10,937 nucleotides of DNA from Roseiarcus sp035656495 (GTDB lineage Bacteria > Pseudomonadota > Alphaproteobacteria > Rhizobiales > Beijerinckiaceae). The position numbers were made by a program, and so were the translations under genes. The notes under the pieces were generated by a model that was not told the DNA's origin, made no database searches, and worked only from the letters and a program-made list of their open reading frames with translations. This document shows, piece by piece, positions 1 to 7,150 of the stretch. Every line of letters begins with the position of its first letter. Within the stretch, counting starts at the first letter, position 1. The stretch spans positions 1-10,937 of the forward strand of contig DASRSL010000247.1 in assembly GCA_035656495.1 (NCBI GenBank). The letters run 5' to 3'.

Positions 1-270
1 GCCGAATTCGCCCAGCTGCAGATGCGCCGCTTGAACGAGGCGATGATCGTCGCCTACTCGGCGATGGGCAACGGCAACCTCAAGGCGGTCGACCGGGTCG
101 TCAAAATCACCCGCGAGTACGACCGTTACGCCGGCCTCGCTCAAGCCCTCGCCGCCCCCGCGGCGCCGGCCCCGCCCGCGCCGCCGTCGGCGCTCGCTCC
201 GCCCGCGCCGCTCGCGCTCGCGCCGCCGCAAGAGGACGACGCCGCGCTGGGCGAGGCCGAAAGCGCTTAA
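1..270 (+). CDS. C-terminal fragment of a small uncharacterised protein with Ala/Pro-rich tail (5' end outside window)
   Basis: Frame 1 is open from the first base to a TAA stop at 268-270, giving 89 residues, so the gene begins upstream of the window; an internal ATG at 22 need not be the start. The readable part has two sections. The first about 55 residues are helical-looking and contain LKAVDRVVKI followed by a Tyr/Arg-rich stretch. The last 35 or so are low-complexity Ala/Pro repeats. The helical section resembles the C-terminal end of small helix-turn-helix or terminase-small-subunit-like proteins common in Bradyrhizobium and relatives, which carry an 'RL(D/N)...A(I/V)DR.L.I..R...L.GL' pattern. 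That likeness is from memory and no DNA-binding domain is visible here. No function is assigned. The coding call is fairly secure because the frame enters from outside and ends cleanly; the family is uncertain. Confidence 0.6.
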   Translation, partial: AEFAQLQMRRLNEAMIVAYSAMGNGNLKAVDRVVKITREYDRYAGLAQALAAPAAPAPPAPPSALAPPAPLALAPPQEDDAALGEAESA

Positions 271-372
271 CTACGGTTATAATGAGTACAACCTCTTTCG
301 CCGCTGTCCCTGCCGCTGCCGCAAGGGGAGGCGGCGGGGCTCACGGGGCCGACGAACGCGCAAAAAAAAGGT

Positions 373-452
373 CGACGTTAAACCGGCCCACAAGCCGTTG
401 AAATCATTGGGGCGCGACGTTAAACCGACGCTAAACCGGCGCTAAACCCGCC
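373..452. repeat. Four TAAACC motifs, three phased at 11 bp
   Basis: The hexamer TAAACC occurs at 379, 421, 432 and 443. The last three are exactly 11 bp apart, and the first lies 42 bp, about four helical turns, before the second. The wider unit is CGACG(T/C)TAAACCG(G/A), well matched in the first three copies and degenerate in the fourth. A run of eight A's lies just before, at 362-369. The block sits in the non-coding stretch between the left-edge gene and the end of the SnoaL-like gene (271-469), where no coding frame, credible promoter or clear terminator was seen. Near-helical spacing is compatible with a protein-binding array or with slipped-strand expansion; the sequence alone does not decide. 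Confidence 0.6.
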
Positions 453-528
453 CGACGCCTCGATCGCCTTCAGGCGGCCAGCGCCGCCGCCATCCGCTGC
501 CGGACGAGCTCGATCGCCTTCAGCGGCC
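451..528. repeat. Short imperfect direct repeat across the 3' end of the SnoaL-like gene
   Basis: CGATCGCCTTCAG is identical at 461-473 and 511-523, 50 bp apart. With single-base gaps the likeness extends to about 24 bp on both sides (a shared GACG before and GCGGCC or CGGCC after). The right copy lies inside the coding sequence and encodes PLKAIE. The left copy is read one base out of frame and supplies the TGA stop at 470-472. This looks like a small local duplication that shaped the present C-terminus, although GC-rich chance similarity is possible for so short a match. Confidence 0.5.
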
Positions 529-852
529 GCACTATCACCTTGAAGCTCACGATGCGGTCCTCGTCATTCCAGCCGATGATGTCGATGCCGTTGACCTCGA
601 TCCCGTCGATCGAGGTCACGAACTCGAGCACGGCCGACTTTTCTCCGATCCACTGGTTGACACAGCGGAAGTCCGCCCCGCCGAGGACGGCCAGCGCGGC
701 GGTTAGATACTTCGACGTGACCGCCTTGCCGCCTGCGGCGTGTGGACGACCGGCGACTGGAAGACCGCGTCCTCGGCGAGCAGCGTCCCGAGCCGCGCCG
801 GGTCGCGGGCTTGCGCCGTCTCATGCCAGCGCTCGATCGCCGCCGGGGCCAT
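470..852 (-). pseudogene. SnoaL/NTF2-like protein gene with a one-base frameshift
   Basis: Reading leftward from an ATG at 852-850, with GGAGA six bases upstream, the frame gives MAPAAIERWHETAQARDPAR and continues to FQSPVVHTPQA. It then shifts and stops after 49 codons, at 703. Adding one base near 729-733, where a CCC (GGG on the coding strand) would restore a Gly, recovers a continuous 127-residue protein ending at the TGA at 470-472. It includes GKAVTSKYL, IDGIEVNGIDIIGW and FKVIVRPLKAIEL. Both the restored length and the order of elements fit the small cone-shaped SnoaL/NTF2-like fold: an N-terminal helix with W and H, the 'F.SPV' strand, then 'I.G..V.G.D...' strands. The specific function is unknown in this family; many members are isomerases or lack known activity. 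The clean coding signal on both sides means either a very recent mutation or a sequencing error. It diverges from the PcaD-like hydrolase. Confidence 0.8.
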
Positions 853-876
853 TGTGTTCTCCGCGAAGCAGAGGCC

Positions 877-905
877 TTGTCGGGGTCTCCCGATGCTTCT
901 ATGTG
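877..905 (+). promoter_or_regulatory. Possible promoter for the PcaD-like gene
   Basis: In the 84-bp divergent gap, TTGTCG at 877-882 is followed after 17 bp by TATGTG at 900-905. This resembles the relaxed alphaproteobacterial housekeeping pattern (TTGAC, 17 bp, CTAT). The inverted repeat TCGGG-GTCT-CCCGA at 880-893 overlaps the -35 edge and could be an operator. The call rests on two loosely matching hexamers in GC-rich DNA and is tentative. Confidence 0.3.
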
Positions 906-936
906 GAGCGCGTCCGCCCCGAAAGGAATTTCCGAT

Positions 937-1728
937 ATGCCTTTCCTTCGCGCCAATGGCGGCGTCGTCCATTTTCGCGACGAGGGGCCGCGCGAAGGCC
1001 CTGCGCTCGTCTTCATCAACGCCCTCGGCAGCGACCTGCGCATCTGGGACGAGGTCGCGCGCGTTCTCTCCCCCGATTTCCGCATCGTCCGCTACGATAA
1101 GCGCGGCCACGGCGTCTCCGAGTTGGGTCCGGACCGCTACGACATGGCCGATTACGCGCGCGACCTCGGCGCGCTCATGGACGCGCTCGGCCTCGCGCGG
1201 GCGACGGTGGTCGGGCTTTCAATCGGCGGCCTCATCGCCCAGGAGCTCTATCGTCAGCGGCCCGAGCTCTTCGCTGCCCTCGTCCTCTCTGACACCGCCG
1301 CCAAGATCGGAACGGACGAGTCCTGGGACGGGCGGATCGCGGACATCGAGCGCGGCGGGATCGAGGCGATCGCCGATTCCGTCCTCGAGCGGTGGTTCAC
1401 CGCCGATTTTCGCGCCCGCCGGTCGGACGAACTCGCAGGCTGGCGCGCGATGCTGACGCGCACCCCCCGGCAAGGCTATCTCGCCGCCTGCGGAGCGCTG
1501 AAGCGTGCGGACCTGCGGCCGTATGCGGGAACGATTCGGACTGCGACGCTTTGTCTCGTGGGGGAGGAAGACGGTTCGACGCCTCCCTCCCTCGTGCGCG
1601 AGACGGCCGGCCTGATCAGCGGCGCCTGCTTCGAGATGATCCCGGGCGCGGGCCACGTGCCCAATATCGAAAGGCCCGACGCGTTCACCGCGTCGCTGGT
1701 CCGTCATGTCCGGCAGGCCCAGGCCTGA
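937..1728 (+). CDS. pcaD: Alpha/beta-hydrolase, 3-oxoadipate enol-lactonase type
   Basis: This 263-residue protein is the usual length for 3-oxoadipate enol-lactonase, which hydrolyses 3-oxoadipate enol-lactone to 3-oxoadipate in the beta-ketoadipate route of protocatechuate and catechol breakdown in the cytoplasm. The alpha/beta-hydrolase fold is clear. The oxyanion region is around FINALGSDLRIW (residues 27-38), followed by YDKRGHGVSE (53-62). The nucleophile elbow GLSIGG puts Ser at 95; Asp212 lies in VGEEDGSTPP and His240 in GAGHVPNIERP, completing the triad. The ATG at 937 was chosen because AGGA at 924-927 sits 9 bases upstream and homology begins at MPFLRANGG; the frame stays open upstream to 742, over the SnoaL-like gene. 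No other pca gene (pcaB, pcaC, pcaH/G, pcaI/J) is in the window, so the substrate could differ. The enzyme class is secure, the exact reaction less so. Confidence 0.8.
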   Translation: MPFLRANGGVVHFRDEGPREGPALVFINALGSDLRIWDEVARVLSPDFRIVRYDKRGHGVSELGPDRYDMADYARDLGALMDALGLARATVVGLSIGGLIAQELYRQRPELFAALVLSDTAAKIGTDESWDGRIADIERGGIEAIADSVLERWFTADFRARRSDELAGWRAMLTRTPRQGYLAACGALKRADLRPYAGTIRTATLCLVGEEDGSTPPSLVRETAGLISGACFEMIPGAGHVPNIERPDAFTASLVRHVRQAQA

Positions 1729-1848
1729 AGGAGCGGGCGGCTTAAGAGCACGAGGACCGGCCCTTCCCGCAAGAGGGACGCGAGAGTATAGACACGCGCC
1801 GTTTTGACGGGGATTCGGCGGCGGCCGCCGCCCGAAAGGTTTGTCTCG

Positions 1849-3774
1849 ATGTCCCAACGCGTTGCCAGAGAGGCCGCTCCGCCTTCGCCTCATGAGGCCG
1901 AAGCCGAGCGCGGCGGCCGCTCGACCGGCGGCTTTTGGGTCCTGGCCCTCGGCTCGATCGGCGTCGTCTTCGGCGATATCGGAACGAGCCCGCTCTACGC
2001 GCTGCAAACCGCGCTCGGCCAGCTGAAGGATTCGCCGCTGGGCCCGGCCGAGATCGTCGGCGTCGTCTCCCTCATCATCTGGGCGCTGCTGATCGTCGTC
2101 ACCGCGAAATACGTCGTGTTCCTGATGCAGGCCGACAACAAGGGCGAAGGCGGCATCCTGTCGCTGAAGGCGCTGGCGCAGCGCGCGCTCGGACAGCGCA
2201 CCTTGATCGCATTTCTGCTCGGCGTCGCCGGGTCGGCGCTGTTTTCGGGAGACGCCATCATTACGCCTGCGATATCCGTCCTCTCCGCGCTCGAAGGACT
2301 GAAACAGGTCGACGCCGATCTCGCCCCATACGTCTTGCCGGCAACGGTCGTCATACTCGTGCTCCTCTTCACCGCACAGAGTCGGGGCACCGCCGGCGTC
2401 GCCGCGTTCTTCGGGCCGGTCATGGCCGTTTTTTTCCTCGTCAACGCCTTGCTTGGCGTGCTCCACATCGCCGTCTCTTGGACCATACTGGAGGCGCTAA
2501 GCCCGTTTCCCGGGCTGGTGTTCGTGCACGATCACGGCGCGGTCGGCGTCATTGTTCTCGGCAGCGTCTTTCTCGCAGTCACCGGCGCGGAGGCGCTCTA
2601 CGCCGACATGGGCCATTTCGGGCGGCGGCCGATCCAGGCGGCCTGGCTGTTCCTCGTCCTGCCGGCGCTCATTTGCAACTATCTCGGCCAGGGCGCCTTG
2701 ATCCTCAGCGACCCGAAGGCGGTCGCCAATCCCTTCTATCTCCTGGCGCCGAGCTGGGGTCTGATGCCGCTGATCGTCCTGGCGACCGCCGCCACCGTCA
2801 TCGCGAGCCAGGCGGTGATCACCGGCGCCAATTCGCTCGCCAGTCAGGCGATCCAGCTCGGTCTACTGCCGCGGCTCGAGATCGTTCATACCTCCCACAC
2901 CCTTGAAGGCCAGATCTTCATCCCGCGCGTGAATCGCATCCTGCTTCTCGGAGTTTTGGCGCTGGTCCTGCTATTCCGGACGTCCGACGCGCTCGCCAAC
3001 GCCTACGGCATAGCGGTCTCGGGCACGATGGTCGCGACGACCGCCCTCGCGTTCTTTGTCGTCTGGAAGCTCTGGCGCTGGCCGCTCTGGGCCGCGCTCG
3101 CTGTCGTCTGCGCCTTTCTTTCGATCGACGTCGGCTTTTTCATCGCCAACCTTTACAAGGTCCTGGACGGCGGCTGGGTACCGCTCATGCTTGGCGGGTC
3201 GATGTTCGTCCTGATGTGGACATGGTCGCGCGGCACCGCCATCCTCAACGTCAAGACGCATCGGGACAGCATCCCGATGCCTGACCTCATCAAAATGTTG
3301 GACAAGTCGAAGCCTGTGCGGGTGCCGGGGACCGCGGTGTTCCTCACCAACGACCCGACCTCGGCGCCTTCCTCGCTGATGCACAATCTTAAGCACAACA
3401 AGGTCTTGCACGAGCGCGTCGTCCTCCTGAACGTCCGCACCGAGACGACGCCGCGCGTCGCCGACGCAAACCGATTTGAAATCACCCCCCTGTCGCCCGA
3501 CTTCACGTTGGTCACGTTGCACTTCGGTTTCATGGAGCAGCCCCACATACCCCGAGCGCTTGCCGCCATGCGCAAGGCTGGCCTCAAATTCGATATCATG
3601 ACGACATCGTTCTTCCTCGGCCGCCGGACCCTCAAGACGGCGGTCAATTCCGGCATGCCGCAATGGCAGGATCGGCTTTTCATCAGCATGACCAAATTGG
3701 CCGCGAGCGCCCCCGATTTCTTCAATCTGCCGTCCGACAGAGTTGTCGAACTCGGAGCACAGATGAAGGTTTGA
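1849..3774 (+). CDS. kup: Kup-family potassium uptake protein
   Basis: This 641-residue inner-membrane protein belongs to the Kup/HAK/KT family of K+ uptake systems, thought to work as K+/H+ symporters. After a hydrophilic N-terminus of about 28 residues come the family hallmarks: FGDIGTSPLYALQT (41-54), GEGGILSL (99-106), SGDAIITPAISVLSALEG (133-150) and VTGAEALYADMGHFG (244-258). About 12 hydrophobic segments run to residue 460. A soluble cytoplasmic C-terminal domain (about 467-641) includes FGFMEQPHIP and TTSFFLGRRTL, both typical of bacterial Kup. Conserved acidic residues in the membrane part (Asp43, Glu149, Glu248) are present, so it looks functional. The start is the ATG at 1849, with GAAAGG at 1834-1839 nine bases upstream; a TTG at 1804 would add 15 Arg/Pro-rich residues and is less likely. 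It lies 120 bp after the hydrolase, probably with its own promoter, and 17 bp before the glycosyltransferase. Alphaproteobacteria often carry several kup copies; which one this is cannot be told. Confidence 0.96.
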   Translation: MSQRVAREAAPPSPHEAEAERGGRSTGGFWVLALGSIGVVFGDIGTSPLYALQTALGQLKDSPLGPAEIVGVVSLIIWALLIVVTAKYVVFLMQADNKGEGGILSLKALAQRALGQRTLIAFLLGVAGSALFSGDAIITPAISVLSALEGLKQVDADLAPYVLPATVVILVLLFTAQSRGTAGVAAFFGPVMAVFFLVNALLGVLHIAVSWTILEALSPFPGLVFVHDHGAVGVIVLGSVFLAVTGAEALYADMGHFGRRPIQAAWLFLVLPALICNYLGQGALILSDPKAVANPFYLLAPSWGLMPLIVLATAATVIASQAVITGANSLASQAIQLGLLPRLEIVHTSHTLEGQIFIPRVNRILLLGVLALVLLFRTSDALANAYGIAVSGTMVATTALAFFVVWKLWRWPLWAALAVVCAFLSIDVGFFIANLYKVLDGGWVPLMLGGSMFVLMWTWSRGTAILNVKTHRDSIPMPDLIKMLDKSKPVRVPGTAVFLTNDPTSAPSSLMHNLKHNKVLHERVVLLNVRTETTPRVADANRFEITPLSPDFTLVTLHFGFMEQPHIPRALAAMRKAGLKFDIMTTSFFLGRRTLKTAVNSGMPQWQDRLFISMTKLAASAPDFFNLPSDRVVELGAQMKV

Positions 3775-3791
3775 GGCCAGCCCGTGCTTTC

Positions 3792-4544
3792 ATGAAGGTC
3801 TATGTCATCAATCTCGACCGGCATCCGGAACGCCTAGCGCATATGCGCGACCAACTCAGCGACGTCGGATTCGAACGTGTTGCGGCGGTCGATGGAGCCG
3901 AGAATCCAAAAGGAATGAGAGGCTTGACGAGCTTTGAGCTGGCGTGTCTCGAGAGCCACCGAAACGCCTGGCGGCTTTTCATGAAGCGCTCTGACGCATA
4001 TGCCTGTTTTCTCGAGGACGACGTCCACTTCTCGCCCGACTTCGGGGCTCTCGTTAAGACGGATGGCTGGATCCCGCCTGATGCGCATTCAATCAAGCTC
4101 GACACTTACCTTCAGGAAGTGAAACTGGGAGAAAGGCGTCCTGCCTCCTGCCGCCGGGAGATTGCGCGGCTCTACACCCGCCACCAAAGCAGCGCGGCGT
4201 ACATCCTCTCGCGCAAGGGCGCCGAGCGCTATCTCGCATTGACTGCGCGCGCAGTTCTTCCTGCGGATTATTCCTTGTTCCCGAGGAGCCCTCGGAGGCT
4301 GGGATTGCGCGTCTATCAGCTCACTCCCGCGGTCGCCGTTCAAGATCATCTTCTTCAGCGGGATGGCGGCGGACAGGCCTTCCCGACTGCGATGGCTACG
4401 GGCGGAGCCCGGCGGTCCCGGACCCTGCTGGGCAAGCTCAGGCGAGAAACCACGCGGCTCCTCGGCCAGGTGGCCGGTGTCCCGGAAGGAATCTACCTGC
4501 GTGCGTCCGTCAGGCCGGAGACTACGACAGTCGGGTTTGGATAG
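3792..4544 (+). CDS. Glycosyltransferase family 25 (LPS-type) protein
   Basis: A 250-residue protein of glycosyltransferase family 25, whose members transfer galactose or other hexoses onto lipooligosaccharide or lipopolysaccharide at the cytoplasmic face of the inner membrane. Visible family motifs are VYVINLDRHPERL at the N-terminus (3-15), the ELACLESHRNAW helix (49-60), the acidic FLEDDV motif (73-78) that binds the metal-sugar nucleotide, SIKLDTY (100-106), and SSAAYILSRKGAERYL (133-148) followed by PADYSLF (157-163). The tail beyond about 200 is basic and poorly conserved. The ATG at 3792 is chosen because homology starts there. The nearest ribosome-binding-like bases (GAGG at 3773-3776) are rather far, and the gene starts 17 bp after the kup stop, so it may be translated from the kup transcript. 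There is no LPS cluster around it, so acceptor and sugar are unknown. Its end faces the malic enzyme gene. Confidence 0.85.
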   Translation: MKVYVINLDRHPERLAHMRDQLSDVGFERVAAVDGAENPKGMRGLTSFELACLESHRNAWRLFMKRSDAYACFLEDDVHFSPDFGALVKTDGWIPPDAHSIKLDTYLQEVKLGERRPASCRREIARLYTRHQSSAAYILSRKGAERYLALTARAVLPADYSLFPRSPRRLGLRVYQLTPAVAVQDHLLQRDGGGQAFPTAMATGGARRSRTLLGKLRRETTRLLGQVAGVPEGIYLRASVRPETTTVGFG

Positions 4545-4562
4545 TCGGATCCGTCGACGGTC

Positions 4563-6851
4563 TCATCCGCCGATATTGAAGCTCGCCAGCGCGGCCATGT
4601 TGACGATGTCGGAGTCTTTTGCGCCAAGAGAGACAATCTGCACCGGCTTCTCCAGTCCGACGATCAGCGGGCCGATCACCGTCGCGCCGCCGAGTTCCTG
4701 CAGCATTCGTGTCGAGATGGCGGCGGAGTGGAAGGCGGGCATGATTAGCACATTTGCAGTATCTTTAAGACGGCAGAACGGATAGGCCGCCATCAGCTCC
4801 CTGTTGAGCGCGACGTCCGCGCCCATCTCGCCGTCGTATTCGAAGTCGACTCGTCTCGAGTCGAGAATGCGAACCGCCTCCTGCACGCGTCGAGTGCGCT
4901 CGCCGAGCGGATGCCCGAAATTGGAGAACGCCAGCATCGCGACGCGCGGCTCGTAACCGAGCCGCCTTGCCACCCCTGCGGCTTCGATCGCGATTTCGGC
5001 CAGATCCTGGGCCGTCGGCATTTCCGTGATCGCCGTGTCCGCGACGAGGATTGGCCGCCCCCGCGATATGATGATAGAGATGCCGACCACCCGATGACCC
5101 GGCTTGTCGTCGATCACGCGCCGCACTTCCTCGAGAGCGCCCGAGAAATTTCGAGTGACGCCGGTCACCATCGCATCGGCGTCTCCCTGCGCGACCATCG
5201 CGGCGCCGAAGGAGTTGCGATCCTGGTTGATCAAGCGTTGGCAATCCCGCGCCAGGTAGCCTTTGCGCTGCAGCCTTTCATAGAGGAACTGCGCATAAAG
5301 CGCATTGCGCTGGGAAAGCCGGGCGTTATGGACTTCGATGCCCTTGTCGCCGAGATCAAGGCCGGAGGCTTCCGCGGCGGCGCGTACGCGTTCTTCGCGG
5401 CCAACCAGAACCGCGGTTCCAAGACCCTGGCTGACGAACGAATAAGCGGCTCGGATGACCTGCTCTTCTTCGCCCTCGGCGAACACGACGCGCTTCGGCG
5501 TCCGCCGGACGCGCTCGATGATGCGCTGCATCGCGCCAGCGATCGGGTCTCGCCGCGCCGACAACTGCGCCTTGTAAGCGGCAAGATCGACGATCGGACG
5601 TCGGGCCACGCCCGAAGCCATCGCTGCTTTCGCCACAGCGATCGGCACGACGTGGATGAGGCGGGGATCGAAGGGGACCGGAATGATATACTCTCGTCCA
5701 AACCTCGGCCGGGCGCCGCGATATGCGGCGGCGACCTCGTCAGGCACGTCTTCGCGAGCAAGTTCGGCCAACGCCCGCGCTGCGGCAATCTTCATTTCCA
5801 TGTTGATGGTCTTGGCCCGGACATCGAGAGCGCCCCGGAAAATGTAAGGAAAGCCCAGGACGTTGTTGACCTGGTTCGGGTAATCCGAGCGGCCGGTTGC
5901 GATGATCACGTCTTCTCGCGCCCTGCGGGCGTCCTCGGGCGCGATCTCGGGATCGGGATTCGCCATCGCGAAGATGATCGGGTCCAGGGCCATCGTCTTG
6001 ACCATGGCAGTCGTCAAGGCGCCCCTGGCCGACAACCCGAAGAAGATGTCCGCGCCGACGATCGCTTCTTCGAGGGTCCGCAGCTTGGTGTCGACCGCAT
6101 GAGCCGACTTCCACTGGTTCATGCCGTCGTGACGGCCGCGATAGACGACCCCATTTGTGTCGCAGAGGATGACGTTCGACGGCTCGAAGCCGATCGCCTT
6201 GATCAGGTCGAGGCATGCGATGCCGGCGGCGCCCGCGCCATTGCACACGAGCCGCGTTGATTTGATGTTGCGGCCCGTGAGGTGCATAGCGTTGATCATC
6301 CCCGCCGCCGCGATGATCGCCGTGCCGTGCTGGTCGTCGTGAAAAACCGGGATATCGATCATCTCGCGCAGGCGCTCCTCGATGTAGAAGCACTCGGGCG
6401 CCTTGATGTCCTCGAGGTTGATCCCTCCGAACGAAGGACCGAGATATTTCACCGCATCGATAAATTCATCGGGATTCTCCGTCGCGATCTCGAGGTCGAT
6501 CGAATCGATGTCGGCGAACCGCTTGAACAGCACCGCCTTTCCTTCCATGACCGGTTTGGCCGCCAGGGCCCCAAGGTTGCCGAGGCCGAGGATGGCGGTT
6601 CCGTTCGTAATGACGGCGACCATGTTGCCACGCGTGGTGTAGTCATAGACGGTCGATGGATCCGCGGCGATCGCCTTCACCGGAACCGCGACGCCGGGCG
6701 AGTAGGCGAGCGAGAGATCGCGCTGAGTCGCCATCGGCTTCGTCGCCACGATCTCGAGTTTTCCGGGCCGGCCGCGAGAGTGAAACTGGAGCGCCTCCTG
6801 ATCGGTGATCGAGGGGCGCTTCAGCGGTTCGTCGGCCTTTTGGGGCATCAT
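4563..6851 (-). CDS. maeB: NADP-type malic enzyme fused to phosphotransacetylase-like domain
   Basis: This 762-residue protein has the two-part architecture of bacterial MaeB. Malic enzymes decarboxylate malate to pyruvate with reduction of NAD(P)+, feeding pyruvate and NADPH from the TCA cycle. The malic domain (about 20-440) shows DLSLAYSPGVA (45-55), MEGKAVLFKRF with the catalytic Lys105 (102-112), FGGINLEDIKAPECF with the metal ligands (141-155), VFHDDQHGTA (169-178), the Rossmann loop GAGAAG (205-210) and MANPDPEI (296-303). The phosphotransacetylase-like domain (about 445-760) shows VVFAEGEEEQVIRAA, VTGVTRNFSGALEEVRRVI and MPAFHSA; in MaeB proteins it usually serves oligomerisation and acetyl-CoA regulation rather than acetyl transfer. 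The ATG at 6851 follows AGGAA (6861-6857) by 5 bases; a second ATG at 6848 is 8 bases away and equally plausible. NADP rather than NAD preference is inferred from the class. No defect was seen. Confidence 0.95.
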   Translation of the reverse strand: MMPQKADEPLKRPSITDQEALQFHSRGRPGKLEIVATKPMATQRDLSLAYSPGVAVPVKAIAADPSTVYDYTTRGNMVAVITNGTAILGLGNLGALAAKPVMEGKAVLFKRFADIDSIDLEIATENPDEFIDAVKYLGPSFGGINLEDIKAPECFYIEERLREMIDIPVFHDDQHGTAIIAAAGMINAMHLTGRNIKSTRLVCNGAGAAGIACLDLIKAIGFEPSNVILCDTNGVVYRGRHDGMNQWKSAHAVDTKLRTLEEAIVGADIFFGLSARGALTTAMVKTMALDPIIFAMANPDPEIAPEDARRAREDVIIATGRSDYPNQVNNVLGFPYIFRGALDVRAKTINMEMKIAAARALAELAREDVPDEVAAAYRGARPRFGREYIIPVPFDPRLIHVVPIAVAKAAMASGVARRPIVDLAAYKAQLSARRDPIAGAMQRIIERVRRTPKRVVFAEGEEEQVIRAAYSFVSQGLGTAVLVGREERVRAAAEASGLDLGDKGIEVHNARLSQRNALYAQFLYERLQRKGYLARDCQRLINQDRNSFGAAMVAQGDADAMVTGVTRNFSGALEEVRRVIDDKPGHRVVGISIIISRGRPILVADTAITEMPTAQDLAEIAIEAAGVARRLGYEPRVAMLAFSNFGHPLGERTRRVQEAVRILDSRRVDFEYDGEMGADVALNRELMAAYPFCRLKDTANVLIMPAFHSAAISTRMLQELGGATVIGPLIVGLEKPVQIVSLGAKDSDIVNMAALASFNIGG

Positions 6852-6970
6852 CCAAATTCCTGGTTCATGCTCGTATATCGGTCAGGCGAAAAGCGGCTTG
6901 AAATCAGCCTTCCGGAATCAGTGTCGCTTGATGGAGTTCGCCCGATTCGTCAGGGTCCGGACGACGCGCC

Positions 6971-6999
6971 GGCGCGGGCGATGGGAAACGCCCGGCGCC
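6971..6999. other. GC-rich stem-loop upstream of the malic enzyme gene
   Basis: GGCGCGGGCG at 6971-6980 can pair with CGCCCGGCGCC at 6989-6999. This gives ten base pairs with one bulged C around the eight-base loop ATGGGAAA. Neither side is followed by a T-run, so it is not a standard intrinsic terminator. It lies about 120 bp ahead of the malic enzyme start and could sit in its leader or be a chance product of GC-rich DNA. Confidence 0.4.
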
Positions 7000-7120
7000 G
7001 TCGGCCGCGCCACTCAGGCGCAACAAAGCGGGCAGTCTTCGTCGCTCGTGCAATTCGACGCCGAGGGAGGTTCTCCAATGGCTTAGGCGCCATTTTCTGC
7101 AACTTTGCGCCTCCCAGTCT

Positions 7121-7150
7121 GTCATGTCAGCGCAGGCGGGCATCCAGGCT
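7121..7150. repeat. Fragment of a dispersed intergenic repeat
   Basis: The stretch GTCATG(T)CAGCGCAGGCGGGCATCCAG resembles a short element scattered many times between genes in Hyphomicrobiales and other alphaproteobacteria, usually seen as 'gtcatgcccgcgcaggcgggcatccag'. Translated on the minus strand it gives the familiar spurious peptide AWMPACADMTD. Only one arm is recognisable here; the right side diverges after about 7150. Recognition is from memory, without a search. Confidence 0.55.

Noticed and set aside
278..283. A perfect TATAAT just after the left-edge gene
   Set aside because: No acceptable -35 element is found 16-18 bp upstream and there is no plus-strand gene downstream before the SnoaL-like gene, which is on the other strand.
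303..369. GC-rich inverted repeat near 316-341 and an A-run at 362-369 as an intrinsic terminator
   Set aside because: The stem is real on paper, but the run is A on the plus strand. On the minus strand the T-run comes before the stem, so the order is wrong for a terminator in either direction.
1219..2466. A 415-codon minus-strand open frame across pcaD and kup
   Set aside because: It spans two well-supported plus-strand genes and the gap between them, and has the Arg/Gly/Asp-rich composition of an antisense shadow.
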